Below are positions 44,235 through 52,938 of a stretch of 64,000 bases of DNA, in pieces. The translations under genes were made by a program, and so were the position numbers. The stretch comes from Clavibacter sp. VKM Ac-2873. Its GTDB lineage: Bacteria > Actinomycetota > Actinomycetes > Actinomycetales > Microbacteriaceae. Position 1 is the stretch's first letter. Each line of letters opens with the position of its first letter. Under the pieces are notes generated by a model, which did not search any database, was not told the DNA's origin, and worked only from the letters and a program-made list of their open reading frames with translations. The DNA lies in contig NZ_JADKRS010000001.1 of the NCBI RefSeq assembly GCF_015351075.1, positions 682,001 to 746,000 of the forward strand, written 5' to 3'.

Positions 44235-47200
44235 GCCGACACCGCCCGCACGAGGTGGATGCGGTACCGCCTGGCCGATCCCGGATCCCGCTCCCCCAGG
44301 TCCGGCGTGCCGTCGAAGGTCGCGCCCGCCATGCCCGTGGCCGCCTCGGCGATGCGCGCCCTGAACCCGTCGAGCTCCTCGCGGGTCAGCGGCTCCTGCG
44401 GCAGCTCGCGGTACGGCAGACCGCGCGTGCCGCCCGAGACGTACAGCAGCTTCGCGCCGCCGGACGGGGCGCCCGCGGGCACGTCCTCGAGCGAGCCCTC
44501 CACGAAGGCGAGCTGGTACGAGCCGAGCTGCGCATGCGCGGGGATCTCGGCGCGGGTCGGGAAGTGCCGGCCGGTCTTGAGGTCGACGATGACCACCTGC
44601 CCCTCCTCGGTCAGCTCGATGCGGTCGATCTTCCCGCGCAGGCGCGCGACGCCCACCTCGAGCTCGAAGCCGCCCTCGGCCGCGAGCATGCGCCCGCCGT
44701 CGGCGGCGAAGTCGCGCAGGTAGCCGCTGACGCCCGCGATGAGCTCGCCCGCCTGCCGCCGCTCGCGCTCGCCCACCCAGGGCGACTCGAAGGGCAGCTC
44801 GCCCCAGCGCGCGTCGAGGCGGGCCTCGAGTGCGGGCGGGCGGAGGTCGGCGTCGGGATCGAGGCTGGCCTCCTCCATGACCGCGTGGACGATGGTGCCG
44901 ATGCCCATGGCCGTGCTGGTGGATCCGCCGGACGCCTGGTCGATGAACCAGTTGAGCGGCGAGCGCTCGAACGCCTCGAGCCGCGACGGGGAGACCGGCA
45001 CGCGGGCCTCCGGATCGGTCAGGTCGACGACGGGCTCGGTGGTGGACGGCGCGCGGAGGCCGTACCACTCGGCCGGATCCGCGCCCGTCACGCCCTCCGC
45101 GGCGAGGCGAGCGAGCGCGGACGCGGCGGCGAGCCCCCGCTCCCGGGTCGCGTCGGCGGGTCGGCGGGCGGTGCGGTCGCCGGAGACGACGCGGCCGTCG
45201 TCGAGGAGCACGGCGTCGCGGTGCACGACGGCCAGCTCGCGCCGGAGCGCGCCGACGAGCCCGCGCAGCGACAGCGGGTGGTCCGGGCGGATCCGCAGTG
45301 CGGCGGGCGCGTCCTCCGCGACCCGGCCCGCCTCGGCGCCGGCCTCCGCCTCGGCGCGGCCGGGCGCGGGCGGCACGAGGCGCAGGAACGGCGACGGCGC
45401 CTCCTCGTCGTTGGCGGTGGCGCTGAGCACCACGACGCGCGACGCCCGGGAGACGGCGAGCGCGAGCATCCGCAGCTCGTCGCCGAGGACCTCGGCGCGC
45501 TCGTCGACGTCGGCCCGGTCGAGGCCGCGCGCGACCGCGGAGAGGCGCTGGGGGTGCAGCAGGGATCCGCGCAGCCGGAGGTTCGGCCACACGCCCTCCT
45601 GGAGCGCGGCGACCGCGACCACCTCGTAGCCCGCGCCCACGACCGCGGACGGCGTGGCCACGAGCACCGTGTCGGCGAGGGGCTGGGGCGAGAGCGTGTC
45701 CTCCGGCACCTCGGCGCCGAGCAGCTCCTCCACGAAGTCGGACGCGGGACGGCCGGGGTTCCGCTCGACGAAGCGCCGGGCCGCGGTGAACAGCGCGACG
45801 ACGCCGTCGAGGTCGCGGTTCGCCTGATCCGCGACGATTCCCGTCTGCAGCGCCTGCTCGAACCACGGCGACGCGAGCCGCGAGCCCTCCCACAGGTGCC
45901 AGAGCAGCTCCTCGATGGTGCCGTCGGACGACGCCAGCTCGCGCGCGCCCTGCAGCGTGCGGGCGAGCCGCGCGAGGCGACGCGCGGGCGCGAGGTCGAG
46001 CGTCTCGAGGCGGCCGGGCGCGGCGAGCGCCTCGACCAGCAGCTCGTCGCTCGAGCGGTGGCCGTCGCCCGCGAGCTCCTCCTGGCGCATCGCCAGGCGG
46101 AGCCGGCGGAGGGCGACCCCGTCGAGGCCGCCGAGCGGACCCGTGGCGAGCTCCGCCGCGATGTCCGGCGTGAGCGGCACGCGGCCGAGCACCACGTCGA
46201 CGGCGCGGATGAGGGCGAGCGCGGCGAGGTCGTCGCGGAGGGCGCGCCCGGCGACGGCCGTGCGCGTGGGCACCTCGGCGGTCGCGAGGCTGCGGGCGAC
46301 CTGGGGCACGAGGGATCCGGACCGCACGAGCACGACCATGCGCGCCCACGGCACGCCGCCGAGCAGGTGCTCCTCGCGGAGCCGGCGCGCGAGGCGGGCG
46401 AGCTCGAGGGCGCGCGTGGGCGCCTCGATGACCTGGATGGGGTCGGCGTCGTCGACGAGGCCCGGCGCGGATCCCGCCTGCCGCTGCCGCCCCGCGCCGG
46501 CCGCGCCGATGCGGGCCGTGACGGCCGAGGTGAGCGCCCGCAGCGCCGGCGGCTGTCGGTGCACGCGGTCGAGCACGAGCGTGCGGACGCCGGGCAGGTC
46601 GAGCACGGTGGAGAGGCGCCCGAGCGCGGACGCCTCCGCCCCGCGGAAGGTGGCCGCCGCGACGTCGGGGTCGCCGAACGCGATGACGTCCGCGCCGCGG
46701 GCCGCGAGGACGCGCAGGAGGGAGAGGGTCGCGACGGTGGCCTCGTGCAGGTCGTCGGCGACGACCAGCCGGATCCCCGTGAGCGCCTCCCCCCGCGACA
46801 CGAGGAGCACGGCCTCGGCGAGCAGCTCCGCGCTGTCGAGGTGGTCGCCGCGGAAGGAGTCGACGACGTCCTCGTACTCGCGGGCGAACTCCGCCGCCGC
46901 GATCCACTCGGGCACGTCGTGCGCGCGGCCGAGCTCCGCCAGCGCGTCCGGACGCACGCCCTCCTCCGTCGCGCGCATGAGCAGCTCGCGGAGCTCGGTG
47001 CGGAAGGCACGCAGCCGCCGCACCTCGACGCCCAGCGGATCGGGCCACGCGGGCCCCGTGCCCCGCTCCTCGTGCCCGGTGAGGAGGTCGGCGATGATCT
47101 GGTCCTGCTCGGCGCCCGTGAGCAGCCGGGGCGGCTCGGTGCCCGTCTCCGCGGCGCGCCGCGCGAGCACCTCGAACGCGACGGACGTCGCCGTGCGCGC

Positions 47201-47500
47201 GAGCGGGCCGAGCGTGGGCACCCCGACCCGGAGCGCGAGCTCGTCGCGCAGGCGCGTGGCGGCGGCGCGGGACGGGGCGAGCACGAGGACCTCGGCGGGG
47301 TCGAGCCCCCGCGCGAGGATCCGGTCGGCGACGAGCTCGCGCAGCGTCGTGGTGCGGCCCGAGCCCGGCGCGCCGATGACCGCGGCGCTCACCCCGACGG
47401 GCAGCTCCACGACGGCGCGCTGCGACGGGTCGAGCGTGACCGCGGGGACCCCGCCGTCGGCGGCGGAGACGGGCGGCTGGCGGAATCCCCTGATGGTCAC
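44231..47500 (-). CDS. adnA: AdnA-like helicase-nuclease subunit with degenerate motor
   Basis: 1089 residues. The helicase domain is UvrD-like but its Walker A reads GAPGSGRTT, with Arg49 in place of the ATP-binding Lys. The DExx box reads VVADDLHEA, and GDPDVAAATFRGA takes the place of the usual G-D-x-x-Q. The C-terminal nuclease is intact: GTIVHAVMEEA, GKIDRIELTEEGQVVIVDLK, TGR and QLGSYQLAF. This fits the trailing-subunit role of AdnA, in which nuclease but not motor function is needed (family knowledge). The start GTG 47500 is leaderless, six bases after TAGCGT (minus strand, 47507-47512). It is first in the operon with adnB. Confidence 0.85.
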   Translation of the reverse strand: MTIRGFRQPPVSAADGGVPAVTLDPSQRAVVELPVGVSAAVIGAPGSGRTTTLRELVADRILARGLDPAEVLVLAPSRAAATRLRDELALRVGVPTLGPLARTATSVAFEVLARRAAETGTEPPRLLTGAEQDQIIADLLTGHEERGTGPAWPDPLGVEVRRLRAFRTELRELLMRATEEGVRPDALAELGRAHDVPEWIAAAEFAREYEDVVDSFRGDHLDSAELLAEAVLLVSRGEALTGIRLVVADDLHEATVATLSLLRVLAARGADVIAFGDPDVAAATFRGAEASALGRLSTVLDLPGVRTLVLDRVHRQPPALRALTSAVTARIGAAGAGRQRQAGSAPGLVDDADPIQVIEAPTRALELARLARRLREEHLLGGVPWARMVVLVRSGSLVPQVARSLATAEVPTRTAVAGRALRDDLAALALIRAVDVVLGRVPLTPDIAAELATGPLGGLDGVALRRLRLAMRQEELAGDGHRSSDELLVEALAAPGRLETLDLAPARRLARLARTLQGARELASSDGTIEELLWHLWEGSRLASPWFEQALQTGIVADQANRDLDGVVALFTAARRFVERNPGRPASDFVEELLGAEVPEDTLSPQPLADTVLVATPSAVVGAGYEVVAVAALQEGVWPNLRLRGSLLHPQRLSAVARGLDRADVDERAEVLGDELRMLALAVSRASRVVVLSATANDEEAPSPFLRLVPPAPGRAEAEAGAEAGRVAEDAPAALRIRPDHPLSLRGLVGALRRELAVVHRDAVLLDDGRVVSGDRTARRPADATRERGLAAASALARLAAEGVTGADPAEWYGLRAPSTTEPVVDLTDPEARVPVSPSRLEAFERSPLNWFIDQASGGSTSTAMGIGTIVHAVMEEASLDPDADLRPPALEARLDARWGELPFESPWVGERERRQAGELIAGVSGYLRDFAADGGRMLAAEGGFELEVGVARLRGKIDRIELTEEGQVVIVDLKTGRHFPTRAEIPAHAQLGSYQLAFVEGSLEDVPAGAPSGGAKLLYVSGGTRGLPYRELPQEPLTREELDGFRARIAEAATGMAGATFDGTPDLGERDPGSARRYRIHLVRAVSA

Positions 47501-47660
47501 GTGCCCACGCTACCGGCGGCCCCCGACGGCGGCGGATCCGCGGATCGACCGCGGCCGACGACCCACCCGTCCGCCCTCAGTGAACGCCGCGGGGCCGCGC
47601 ATCCGGGTGCCCTAGCCTGAGGGGGCACCGTCGCATCCGACGCATCGAAAGGCACCTCCC

Positions 47661-47885
47661 GTGGAAATCCGTATCGGCCTCGTCAACACCGCCCGCGAGC
47701 TCTCCTTCACCACCAAGCAGACGCCCGAGGAGGTCCAGCGGACCGTCACGGACGCCGTCCGCGACTCCTCGCCCTTCCTCTCCTTCACCGACGACAAGGG
47801 CGCCACGCACCTCGCCGTCACCGCCCACCTCGCCTACGTGGAGCTCGGCAGCGCCGACGCCCCGCGCATCGGCTTCGTCCGCTAG
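47661..47885 (+). CDS. DUF3107 protein
   Basis: A 74-residue small protein of the DUF3107 family: MEIRIGLVNTARELSF, a central KQTPEEVQRTVTDAV helix, and the conserved end YVELGSADAPRIGFV. It is common in actinobacteria near rhlE and has unknown function. GTG 47661 has AAGG about ten bases upstream, and TAGCCT at 47613-47618 is a promoter candidate. A small membrane-protein gene follows after ten bases. Confidence 0.88.
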   Translation: MEIRIGLVNTARELSFTTKQTPEEVQRTVTDAVRDSSPFLSFTDDKGATHLAVTAHLAYVELGSADAPRIGFVR

Positions 47886-47895
47886 CCCGACGCTC

Positions 47896-48183
47896 GTGGA
47901 GCTCCTGTTCGTCGCCCTCTTCGGCGCCCTCATCGGCCTCGTCGCGCGCTACGCGCTGCCCCACCGCGCCACGCACGGCGCGCTGCTGATCCCGGCGGTC
48001 GGCGCGACGTCCGCCATGGTCGCGTGGGTCGTGCTCACGTGGGCCGGCCTCCGCTGGGACCAGGGCGTCATCTGGATCGCGACGCTCGCGATCTCCGCGC
48101 TCGTCGCGGCGGGCGCCGACCTGCTGGTGGGACGTCGGCGCTCCTCCGCTGATGCCCGCGACCTGGCGGCGATCGGCGGCTGA
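47896..48183 (+). CDS. Small three-helix membrane protein
   Basis: A 95-residue protein, mostly membrane: ELLFVALFGALIGLVARYAL, LLIPAVGATSAMVAWVVLTW and VIWIATLAISALVAAGADLL. The short C-terminus is Arg/Ser-rich. I do not recognise a named family. The GTG start follows the DUF3107 stop by ten bases, so the two are probably co-transcribed. A hairpin terminator follows. Confidence 0.72.
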   Translation: MELLFVALFGALIGLVARYALPHRATHGALLIPAVGATSAMVAWVVLTWAGLRWDQGVIWIATLAISALVAAGADLLVGRRRSSADARDLAAIGG

Positions 48184-48200
48184 CGACCCACCGCTCAGCG

Positions 48201-48232
48201 CGATGCCCGGTCCCTCGAGGGATCGGGCATCG
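48201..48232. terminator. Hairpin terminator between converging genes
   Basis: CGATGCCCG (48201-48209) pairs with CGGGCATCG (48224-48232), with inner TCCCTC/GAGGGA extending the stem. It can serve both the small membrane-protein gene and the ferritin-like gene. Confidence 0.75.
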
Positions 48233-48260
48233 TCACGTGCGGGCCGACCCGCGGCGCGCG

Positions 48261-48989
48261 TCAGGCCGTGAGGCCGAGCGCGTCCATCCGACGGGTGTGC
48301 GCGGTGATGATGCCGGCGAACACGGGCTCCAGGTGCACACGGGCGTCGTCCGGGTCGGCGAGCGACGCGCGCATCGCGGTCCCCGCGACGAGCAGCGTGT
48401 CGCCGACGAGGCGTCGGCCCCACATGGCGAGGCGCGAGGCGAGGCGCGGGTCGCGGCGGATCCCGGCGCGCACGGCGTCCACGATCCCCTGCTGCCCCAC
48501 ACCCGAGGAGAGCAGGACCACGACGCGCTGGCGCTGGTCCGACGGCAGCCCGGAGGCGAGACGCACGAAGAAGTCGTCGAGCAGGCCCGTGGTGATGTAC
48601 GCGGAGAGCAGGCACTCGTACCAGTCGGCGCCCGCGACGGTCGCGGTGAACCGGTCGAACGCGGCGCGGTGCGGTTCCATGACGACGCTCGGGTCGCCGT
48701 CCTGCCGCTTGATCTCCGCCGCGAGCGCCTGGTGCTTGCCGAGCGCGATCCCGGCGGCCGTCGAGACGGCCTCCTTGCCGGCGAGGTCGGGCGCCTCGGT
48801 GACCGCGCGCGACAGCGTCTCGAAGACCGTGAGCTGCAGGTACGCGACGGCGCCGAGGAAGCGGAGGGTGTCGGGCGAGAAGTCGTCCACGCTCACGGTC
48901 GTCGCCGGCGAGCGACGCTTCGACTCGCCGCGGGACCTGACCCGGGGCGCCTCGATCGTCGTCGACCGGCGTCCGAACATCTTGAGCAC
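48261..48989 (-). CDS. Ferritin-like fold protein (MiaE_2-like)
   Basis: A 242-residue helical protein. Glu/His-bearing helices such as LQLTVFETLSRAV, GIALGKHQALAAEI and ADWYECLLSAYITTGLLDDF resemble the ferritin-like MiaE_2 group, a possible di-iron or degenerate diiron fold of unknown substrate. GTG 48989 is chosen because TACGCT (minus strand, 48996-49001) lies exactly six bases upstream; an ATG three codons later is the alternative. It is divergent from rhlE, the neighbour order I recall from other actinobacteria (Rv3210c-Rv3211). Confidence 0.75.
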   Translation of the reverse strand: MLKMFGRRSTTIEAPRVRSRGESKRRSPATTVSVDDFSPDTLRFLGAVAYLQLTVFETLSRAVTEAPDLAGKEAVSTAAGIALGKHQALAAEIKRQDGDPSVVMEPHRAAFDRFTATVAGADWYECLLSAYITTGLLDDFFVRLASGLPSDQRQRVVVLLSSGVGQQGIVDAVRAGIRRDPRLASRLAMWGRRLVGDTLLVAGTAMRASLADPDDARVHLEPVFAGIITAHTRRMDALGLTA

Positions 48990-49129
48990 GTGGCCAGCGT
49001 ATAGGGCGGCGGAGGCGGCCATCGGGCGCCCGCCCGCTAAACTCGCCCGTGGTCCCTCAACGGAAGGGCCCCATCGCGCCCGCAGAGCAGCAGTCCGGGC
49101 GTGGACCGCACCGCTAGACAGGGCACAAC

Positions 49130-50668
49130 GTGACTTTCACCGAACTGAACATCGACGAGGACATGGTGCAGGCGCTCGCCGACCACGGCATCCTCGAACC
49201 CTTCCCCATCCAGGAGCAGACCATCCCCCTGGCGCTCGCCGGCCAGGACATCATCGGCCAGGCCAAGACGGGCACCGGCAAGACCTTCGGCTTCGGCCTC
49301 CCGCTCATCCAGCGGCTCGGCCTCACCCCGGAGCCCGGCGTGCAGGCGCTCGTGGTCGTCCCGACGCGCGAGCTCGCCGTCCAGGTCACCGAGGACCTCC
49401 AGATCGCCACCAAGCACCGCGCCACCACCGTCGTCTCCATCTACGGCGGCAAGGCGTACGAGGGCCAGATCGAGCAGCTGAAGGCCGGCGCGCAGATCGT
49501 CGTCGGCACGCCGGGCCGTCTCCTCGACCTCGTGGGCCAGCGCCTGCTCTCGCTCCAGAACGTGCGCGAGATGGTCCTCGACGAGGCCGACAAGATGCTC
49601 GACCTCGGCTTCCTCTCGGACATCGAGAGGCTGTTCGCGCAGACCCCGGCCGTCCGCCACACGATGCTGTTCTCGGCCACCATGCCGGGCCCGATCGTGG
49701 CGCTCGCCCGCCGCTTCATGACGAAGCCGATCCACATCCGCGCGACGGACCCCGACGAGGGCCTCATGCAGGCCAACATCCGCCACCTCGTCTACCGCGC
49801 GCACAACATGGACAAGGACGAGGTCATCGGCCGCATCCTCCAGGCCGAGGGCCGCGGCAAGACCGTCATCTTCACGCGCACCAAGCGCGCCGCCGCCCGC
49901 CTCGTCGAGGAGCTCAACGACCGCGGCTTCAACGCCGCCGCCGTGCACGGCGACCTCAACCAGGAACAGCGCGAGCGCGCCATGGCCGCGTTCAAGGCCG
50001 GCAAGAAGGACATCCTCATCGCCACCGACGTGGCGGCGCGCGGCATCGACGTGCTCGACGTCACCCACGTGATCAACCACACGATCCCCGAGGACGACAA
50101 GGCGTACCTGCACCGCGTCGGCCGCACGGGCCGCGCGGGCAAGACCGGCATCGCGGTCACGTTCGTCGACTGGGACGACCTGCACAAGTGGGCGCTCATC
50201 AACCGCGCCCTCGAGTTCGGCCAGCCGGAGCCCACCGAGACGTACTCCTCCTCGCCGCACCTCTTCACGGACCTCGACATCCCGGCCGGGTCGAAGGGCC
50301 GCCTGCGCGCGACCCCCACGGTGAACCCCGACGGCACCCCCCGGGAGCGCCCGGGCAGCCGCGGATCCGACTCCGGTCGCGACGGCGGACGCGGCGGCAG
50401 CCGTGACGGCGGACGCGGCGGCGACCGGGGCGGCGACCGCTCGGGCAGCCGTCCCGCCGGCGGCGACCGCGACCGCTCGCGCAGCCGCAGCACCTCGACC
50501 GCGTCTGCCACCGCCACCGCGCCCGCGGACGCCACCGCGACGATCGGCAGCGAGCAGCCCAACACGGCCGGCGGCCACGACGCGCCCCACGCCGACGGCC
50601 AGACCCGCCCGCGCTCGCGCAACCGCCGTCGCCGCTCGGGCGGCGAGCGCCCCACCGCGACGTCCTAG
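49130..50668 (+). CDS. rhlE: DEAD-box RNA helicase, RhlE type
   Basis: A 512-residue helicase. The Q motif region is FPIQEQTIPL, Walker A AKTGTGKT (45-52), PTRELA, TPGRLLD, VLDEADKML near 150, FSATMPG, FTRTKRAA, VAARGIDV and HRVGRTGRAGKTG. The C-terminal 110 residues are Gly/Arg/Asp-rich repeats (GRDGGRGGSRDGGRGGDRGG and more) and then basic Arg/Ser sequence, typical of RNA-binding tails in actinobacterial RhlE. Unlike the helicase at 3099 it has no DbpA domain. GTG 49130 is the start; an upstream TAAACT (49038-49043) is a promoter candidate. It ends at a strong hairpin. Confidence 0.92.
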   Translation: MTFTELNIDEDMVQALADHGILEPFPIQEQTIPLALAGQDIIGQAKTGTGKTFGFGLPLIQRLGLTPEPGVQALVVVPTRELAVQVTEDLQIATKHRATTVVSIYGGKAYEGQIEQLKAGAQIVVGTPGRLLDLVGQRLLSLQNVREMVLDEADKMLDLGFLSDIERLFAQTPAVRHTMLFSATMPGPIVALARRFMTKPIHIRATDPDEGLMQANIRHLVYRAHNMDKDEVIGRILQAEGRGKTVIFTRTKRAAARLVEELNDRGFNAAAVHGDLNQEQRERAMAAFKAGKKDILIATDVAARGIDVLDVTHVINHTIPEDDKAYLHRVGRTGRAGKTGIAVTFVDWDDLHKWALINRALEFGQPEPTETYSSSPHLFTDLDIPAGSKGRLRATPTVNPDGTPRERPGSRGSDSGRDGGRGGSRDGGRGGDRGGDRSGSRPAGGDRDRSRSRSTSTASATATAPADATATIGSEQPNTAGGHDAPHADGQTRPRSRNRRRRSGGERPTATS

Positions 50669-50688
50669 CGCCGCGCGCACGGAGCGCA

Positions 50689-50725
50689 CGAGAGGGGCCG
50701 CATCCATCGGATGCGGCCCCTCTCG
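50689..50725. terminator. Strong bidirectional hairpin after rhlE
   Basis: CGAGAGGGGCCGCATCC (50689-50705) pairs perfectly with 50709-50725, a 17-bp stem with loop ATC. It lies between the rhlE stop and the stop of the converging PHP gene. Confidence 0.88.
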
Positions 50726-50756
50726 CGTGCGGGCCCCGCGCCGACCGGGCCGCGGA

Positions 50757-51632
50757 TCAGGCGGCGGGCACCGGCACGACGGGCGCCCAGCCGGTGGCGC
50801 GCTCCACGATGCGCGCGAGCACCGCGGGATCCGTGGTGTTCTCCGCGAGGCGGTTCGGCTTGCCCGCGCCGTGGTAGTCGCTCGACCCCGTGATCTCGAG
50901 CCCGAACCGCGCCGCCAGCTCCGTGAGGTGCACGCGCGACGCGGGCGGGTTGTCGCGGTGCCGCACCTCGACGCCGAAGAGCCCGGCGGCGACGAGCGCG
51001 GTCATGCGCGAGTCCGACAGCACGCGCTCGGGCCCGCGGGCGCCCGGGTGGGCGAGGACGGCGAGGCCGCCCGCCGCCGTGATCAGCTCGACGCCGAGGA
51101 TCGGATCCGGCGCGTAGTGCGGACGGTAGTAGCCGCCCTGCCAGTGCAGGATGCTCTCGAACGCGGCCGTGCGCGTCGGCACGTGCCCGCGGGCGACGAG
51201 CGCGTCGGCGATGTGCGGCCGGCCGATGGTGCTGCCGGGCGTCGTCTGCGCCAGCACGTCGGCCCAGGTGAGGTCGTAGTCGCGGGAGATGCGGCCCACC
51301 ATCGCCTCGGCGCGGGTCATGCGCTCCGAACGGACGCGCGCGGTCATCGCCGCGAGGTCCGCGTCCTCGGGATCGAAGAGGTACGCGAGCACGTGGACGC
51401 TGGCGTACTCCAGCTGGGTGCTCATCTCCATCCCGGGGACGAGCGTGATCCCGTGCACGAGCGCCGCGGCCGAGGCATCGTCCCAGCCCGCGGTGGAGTC
51501 GTGGTCGGTGAGCGCCACGGCCGAGAGGCCCTGGGACGCGGCCTGCGCGACGAGCTCGACGGGGGTCTCGGTGCCGTCCGAGACGGAGCTGTGCGTGTGC
51601 AGGTCGATGGGACCTGGCTGCTCCTCCGGCAT
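50757..51632 (-). CDS. PHP-domain phosphoesterase
   Basis: A 291-residue protein. Metal-binding PHP motifs are DLHTHSSVSDG, ALTDHDSTAGW, GMEMS, GRPHIADAL, VLAHPGARG and GSSDYHG. The family includes 3',5'-nucleoside bisphosphate phosphatases and RNase AM, which degrade nucleotides from the 3' or 5' end; the exact substrate is not fixed by sequence. ATG 51632 lies six bases after TAAGAT (minus strand, 51639-51644); GGAGGG between them could also act as a ribosome site. It is divergent from the EEP gene. Confidence 0.9.
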   Translation of the reverse strand: MPEEQPGPIDLHTHSSVSDGTETPVELVAQAASQGLSAVALTDHDSTAGWDDASAAALVHGITLVPGMEMSTQLEYASVHVLAYLFDPEDADLAAMTARVRSERMTRAEAMVGRISRDYDLTWADVLAQTTPGSTIGRPHIADALVARGHVPTRTAAFESILHWQGGYYRPHYAPDPILGVELITAAGGLAVLAHPGARGPERVLSDSRMTALVAAGLFGVEVRHRDNPPASRVHLTELAARFGLEITGSSDYHGAGKPNRLAENTTDPAVLARIVERATGWAPVVPVPAA

Positions 51633-51724
51633 CCCTCCATCTTAGGTCGCGGTCCGCGAAGGCCCGTCCAGCCGGGCCTCGCGGCGGCGCTCTCCCAGAG
51701 AGCCGCCATAGTGTGGAGGACGTC

Positions 51725-52750
51725 ATGGGTCGGGTCGTCGGAGCAGCAGTCATCCTCATCACGGCCGCAGGACTCCTCCTCGTCACCTGGCCGCAGCTGC
51801 TCGGACTGGAGCAGACCTACCTCGTCGCCCACGCCGTCGCCATCCGCGGCGGCCTCGTCGCCGCGACGGCCGCCGTGCTGGTGCTCACCCTCGTCCTCGG
51901 CCTCGTGATCCGCCCCGGCCGTCGCCTCCTCGGGAGCGTCGCCGTGCTGCTCGTGCTGTTCATCGGCGCCAACTCGGCCGTGCTCGCCACGCGGGGACTC
52001 GGCGACTCGGCCTTCCAGGAGGCGCAGGACGACGACGTCACCGTGCTCTCGTGGAACACGCTCGGCGGCGCGACGGGTGCGCGGGCGGTCGCCGACCTGG
52101 CCATCGAGTCCGGGGCCGACGTGATCACGCTCCCGGAGACGCGCGAGGAGACCGGCGCGGAGATCGCCGTGCTCATGCGCGAGGCCGGACGGCCGATGTG
52201 GGTCCGGACCGCCGCCTTCGACGACGTGGCCGCGGCCCGCTCCACCACCATCCTCATCAGCGCGGCCTACGGCGACTACCGGATGGACGAGTCGCGCGGC
52301 ACCACGAGCGTGCTGCCCACCGTCATCATGGAGCCGGTGGACGGGAAGGGCCCCGTCATCATGGCCGTGCACCCCGTCTCCCCCGTCCCCGAGCAGATGG
52401 ACAACTGGCGGGCCGACCTCGCCTGGCTCGGGAAGCGCTGCGACGAGGGCAACGTGATCATCGCGGGCGACTTCAACGCGACGCTCGACCACATGAGCCG
52501 ATACGGCGGCACCCCCACCGAGCGCGACCAGGTCACCGACCTCGGGAAGTGCGTGGACGCCGCGCGCGCCTCCGGCAACGGCGCGGTCGGCACCTGGCCC
52601 ACCGGGATCCCCGCGCTCCTCGGCACGCCCATCGACCACATCATGGCCACGCCGGGCTGGGCGGTCACGGGCTTCCGCGTCGTCGAGGACCGCGACGGCG
52701 CGGGGAGCGACCATCGCCCGATCATCGCCCAGCTGACCCCCCTCCGCTGA
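51725..52750 (+). CDS. Membrane-anchored endonuclease/exonuclease/phosphatase-family protein
   Basis: A 341-residue protein with three N-terminal membrane helices (about residues 4-20, 37-60 and 68-88). A C-terminal EEP domain faces outside: VTVLSWNTLGG, TLPETREETG, AVHPVSPVPEQMDNW, IIAGDFNATLDH, PIDHIMATPGW and SDHRPIIAQL, the usual Asn, Glu, His, Asp-Asn and Asp-His catalytic set. The substrate may be DNA, phospholipid or a phosphoester. ATG 51725 has GGAGGA upstream. The last codons (QLTPLR-stop) begin a 47-bp tandem repeat. Hairpins at 51656-51682 and 51683-51707 lie in its leader. Confidence 0.88.
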   Translation: MGRVVGAAVILITAAGLLLVTWPQLLGLEQTYLVAHAVAIRGGLVAATAAVLVLTLVLGLVIRPGRRLLGSVAVLLVLFIGANSAVLATRGLGDSAFQEAQDDDVTVLSWNTLGGATGARAVADLAIESGADVITLPETREETGAEIAVLMREAGRPMWVRTAAFDDVAAARSTTILISAAYGDYRMDESRGTTSVLPTVIMEPVDGKGPVIMAVHPVSPVPEQMDNWRADLAWLGKRCDEGNVIIAGDFNATLDHMSRYGGTPTERDQVTDLGKCVDAARASGNGAVGTWPTGIPALLGTPIDHIMATPGWAVTGFRVVEDRDGAGSDHRPIIAQLTPLR

Positions 52751-52870
52751 CCCGCACGGAGCAGGAGGGCATCGCGCAGCTGACCCCTCTCCGCTGACCC
52801 GCACGGAGCACGTGGGCATCGCGCAGCTGACCCCTCTCCGCTGACCCGCACGGAGCAGGAGGGCATCGCG
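52730..52870 (+). repeat. 47-bp tandem repeat, three copies, at the end of the EEP gene
   Basis: Units begin with CAGCTGACCCC at 52730, 52777 and 52824. The first unit contains the true gene end (QLTPLR-TGA) and the other two repeat the same codons and stop plus the following CCGCACGGAGCA. Copies differ at a few positions (for example GCAGGAGG against GCACGTGG). The period is not a multiple of three. Confidence 0.92.
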
Positions 52871-52938
52871 CGACTCGCACCCCGGCGCTGACCCTGGCGT
52901 CCCTCCTCGGCGGCGCGCGCAGGTGGGATGATCGTCGG

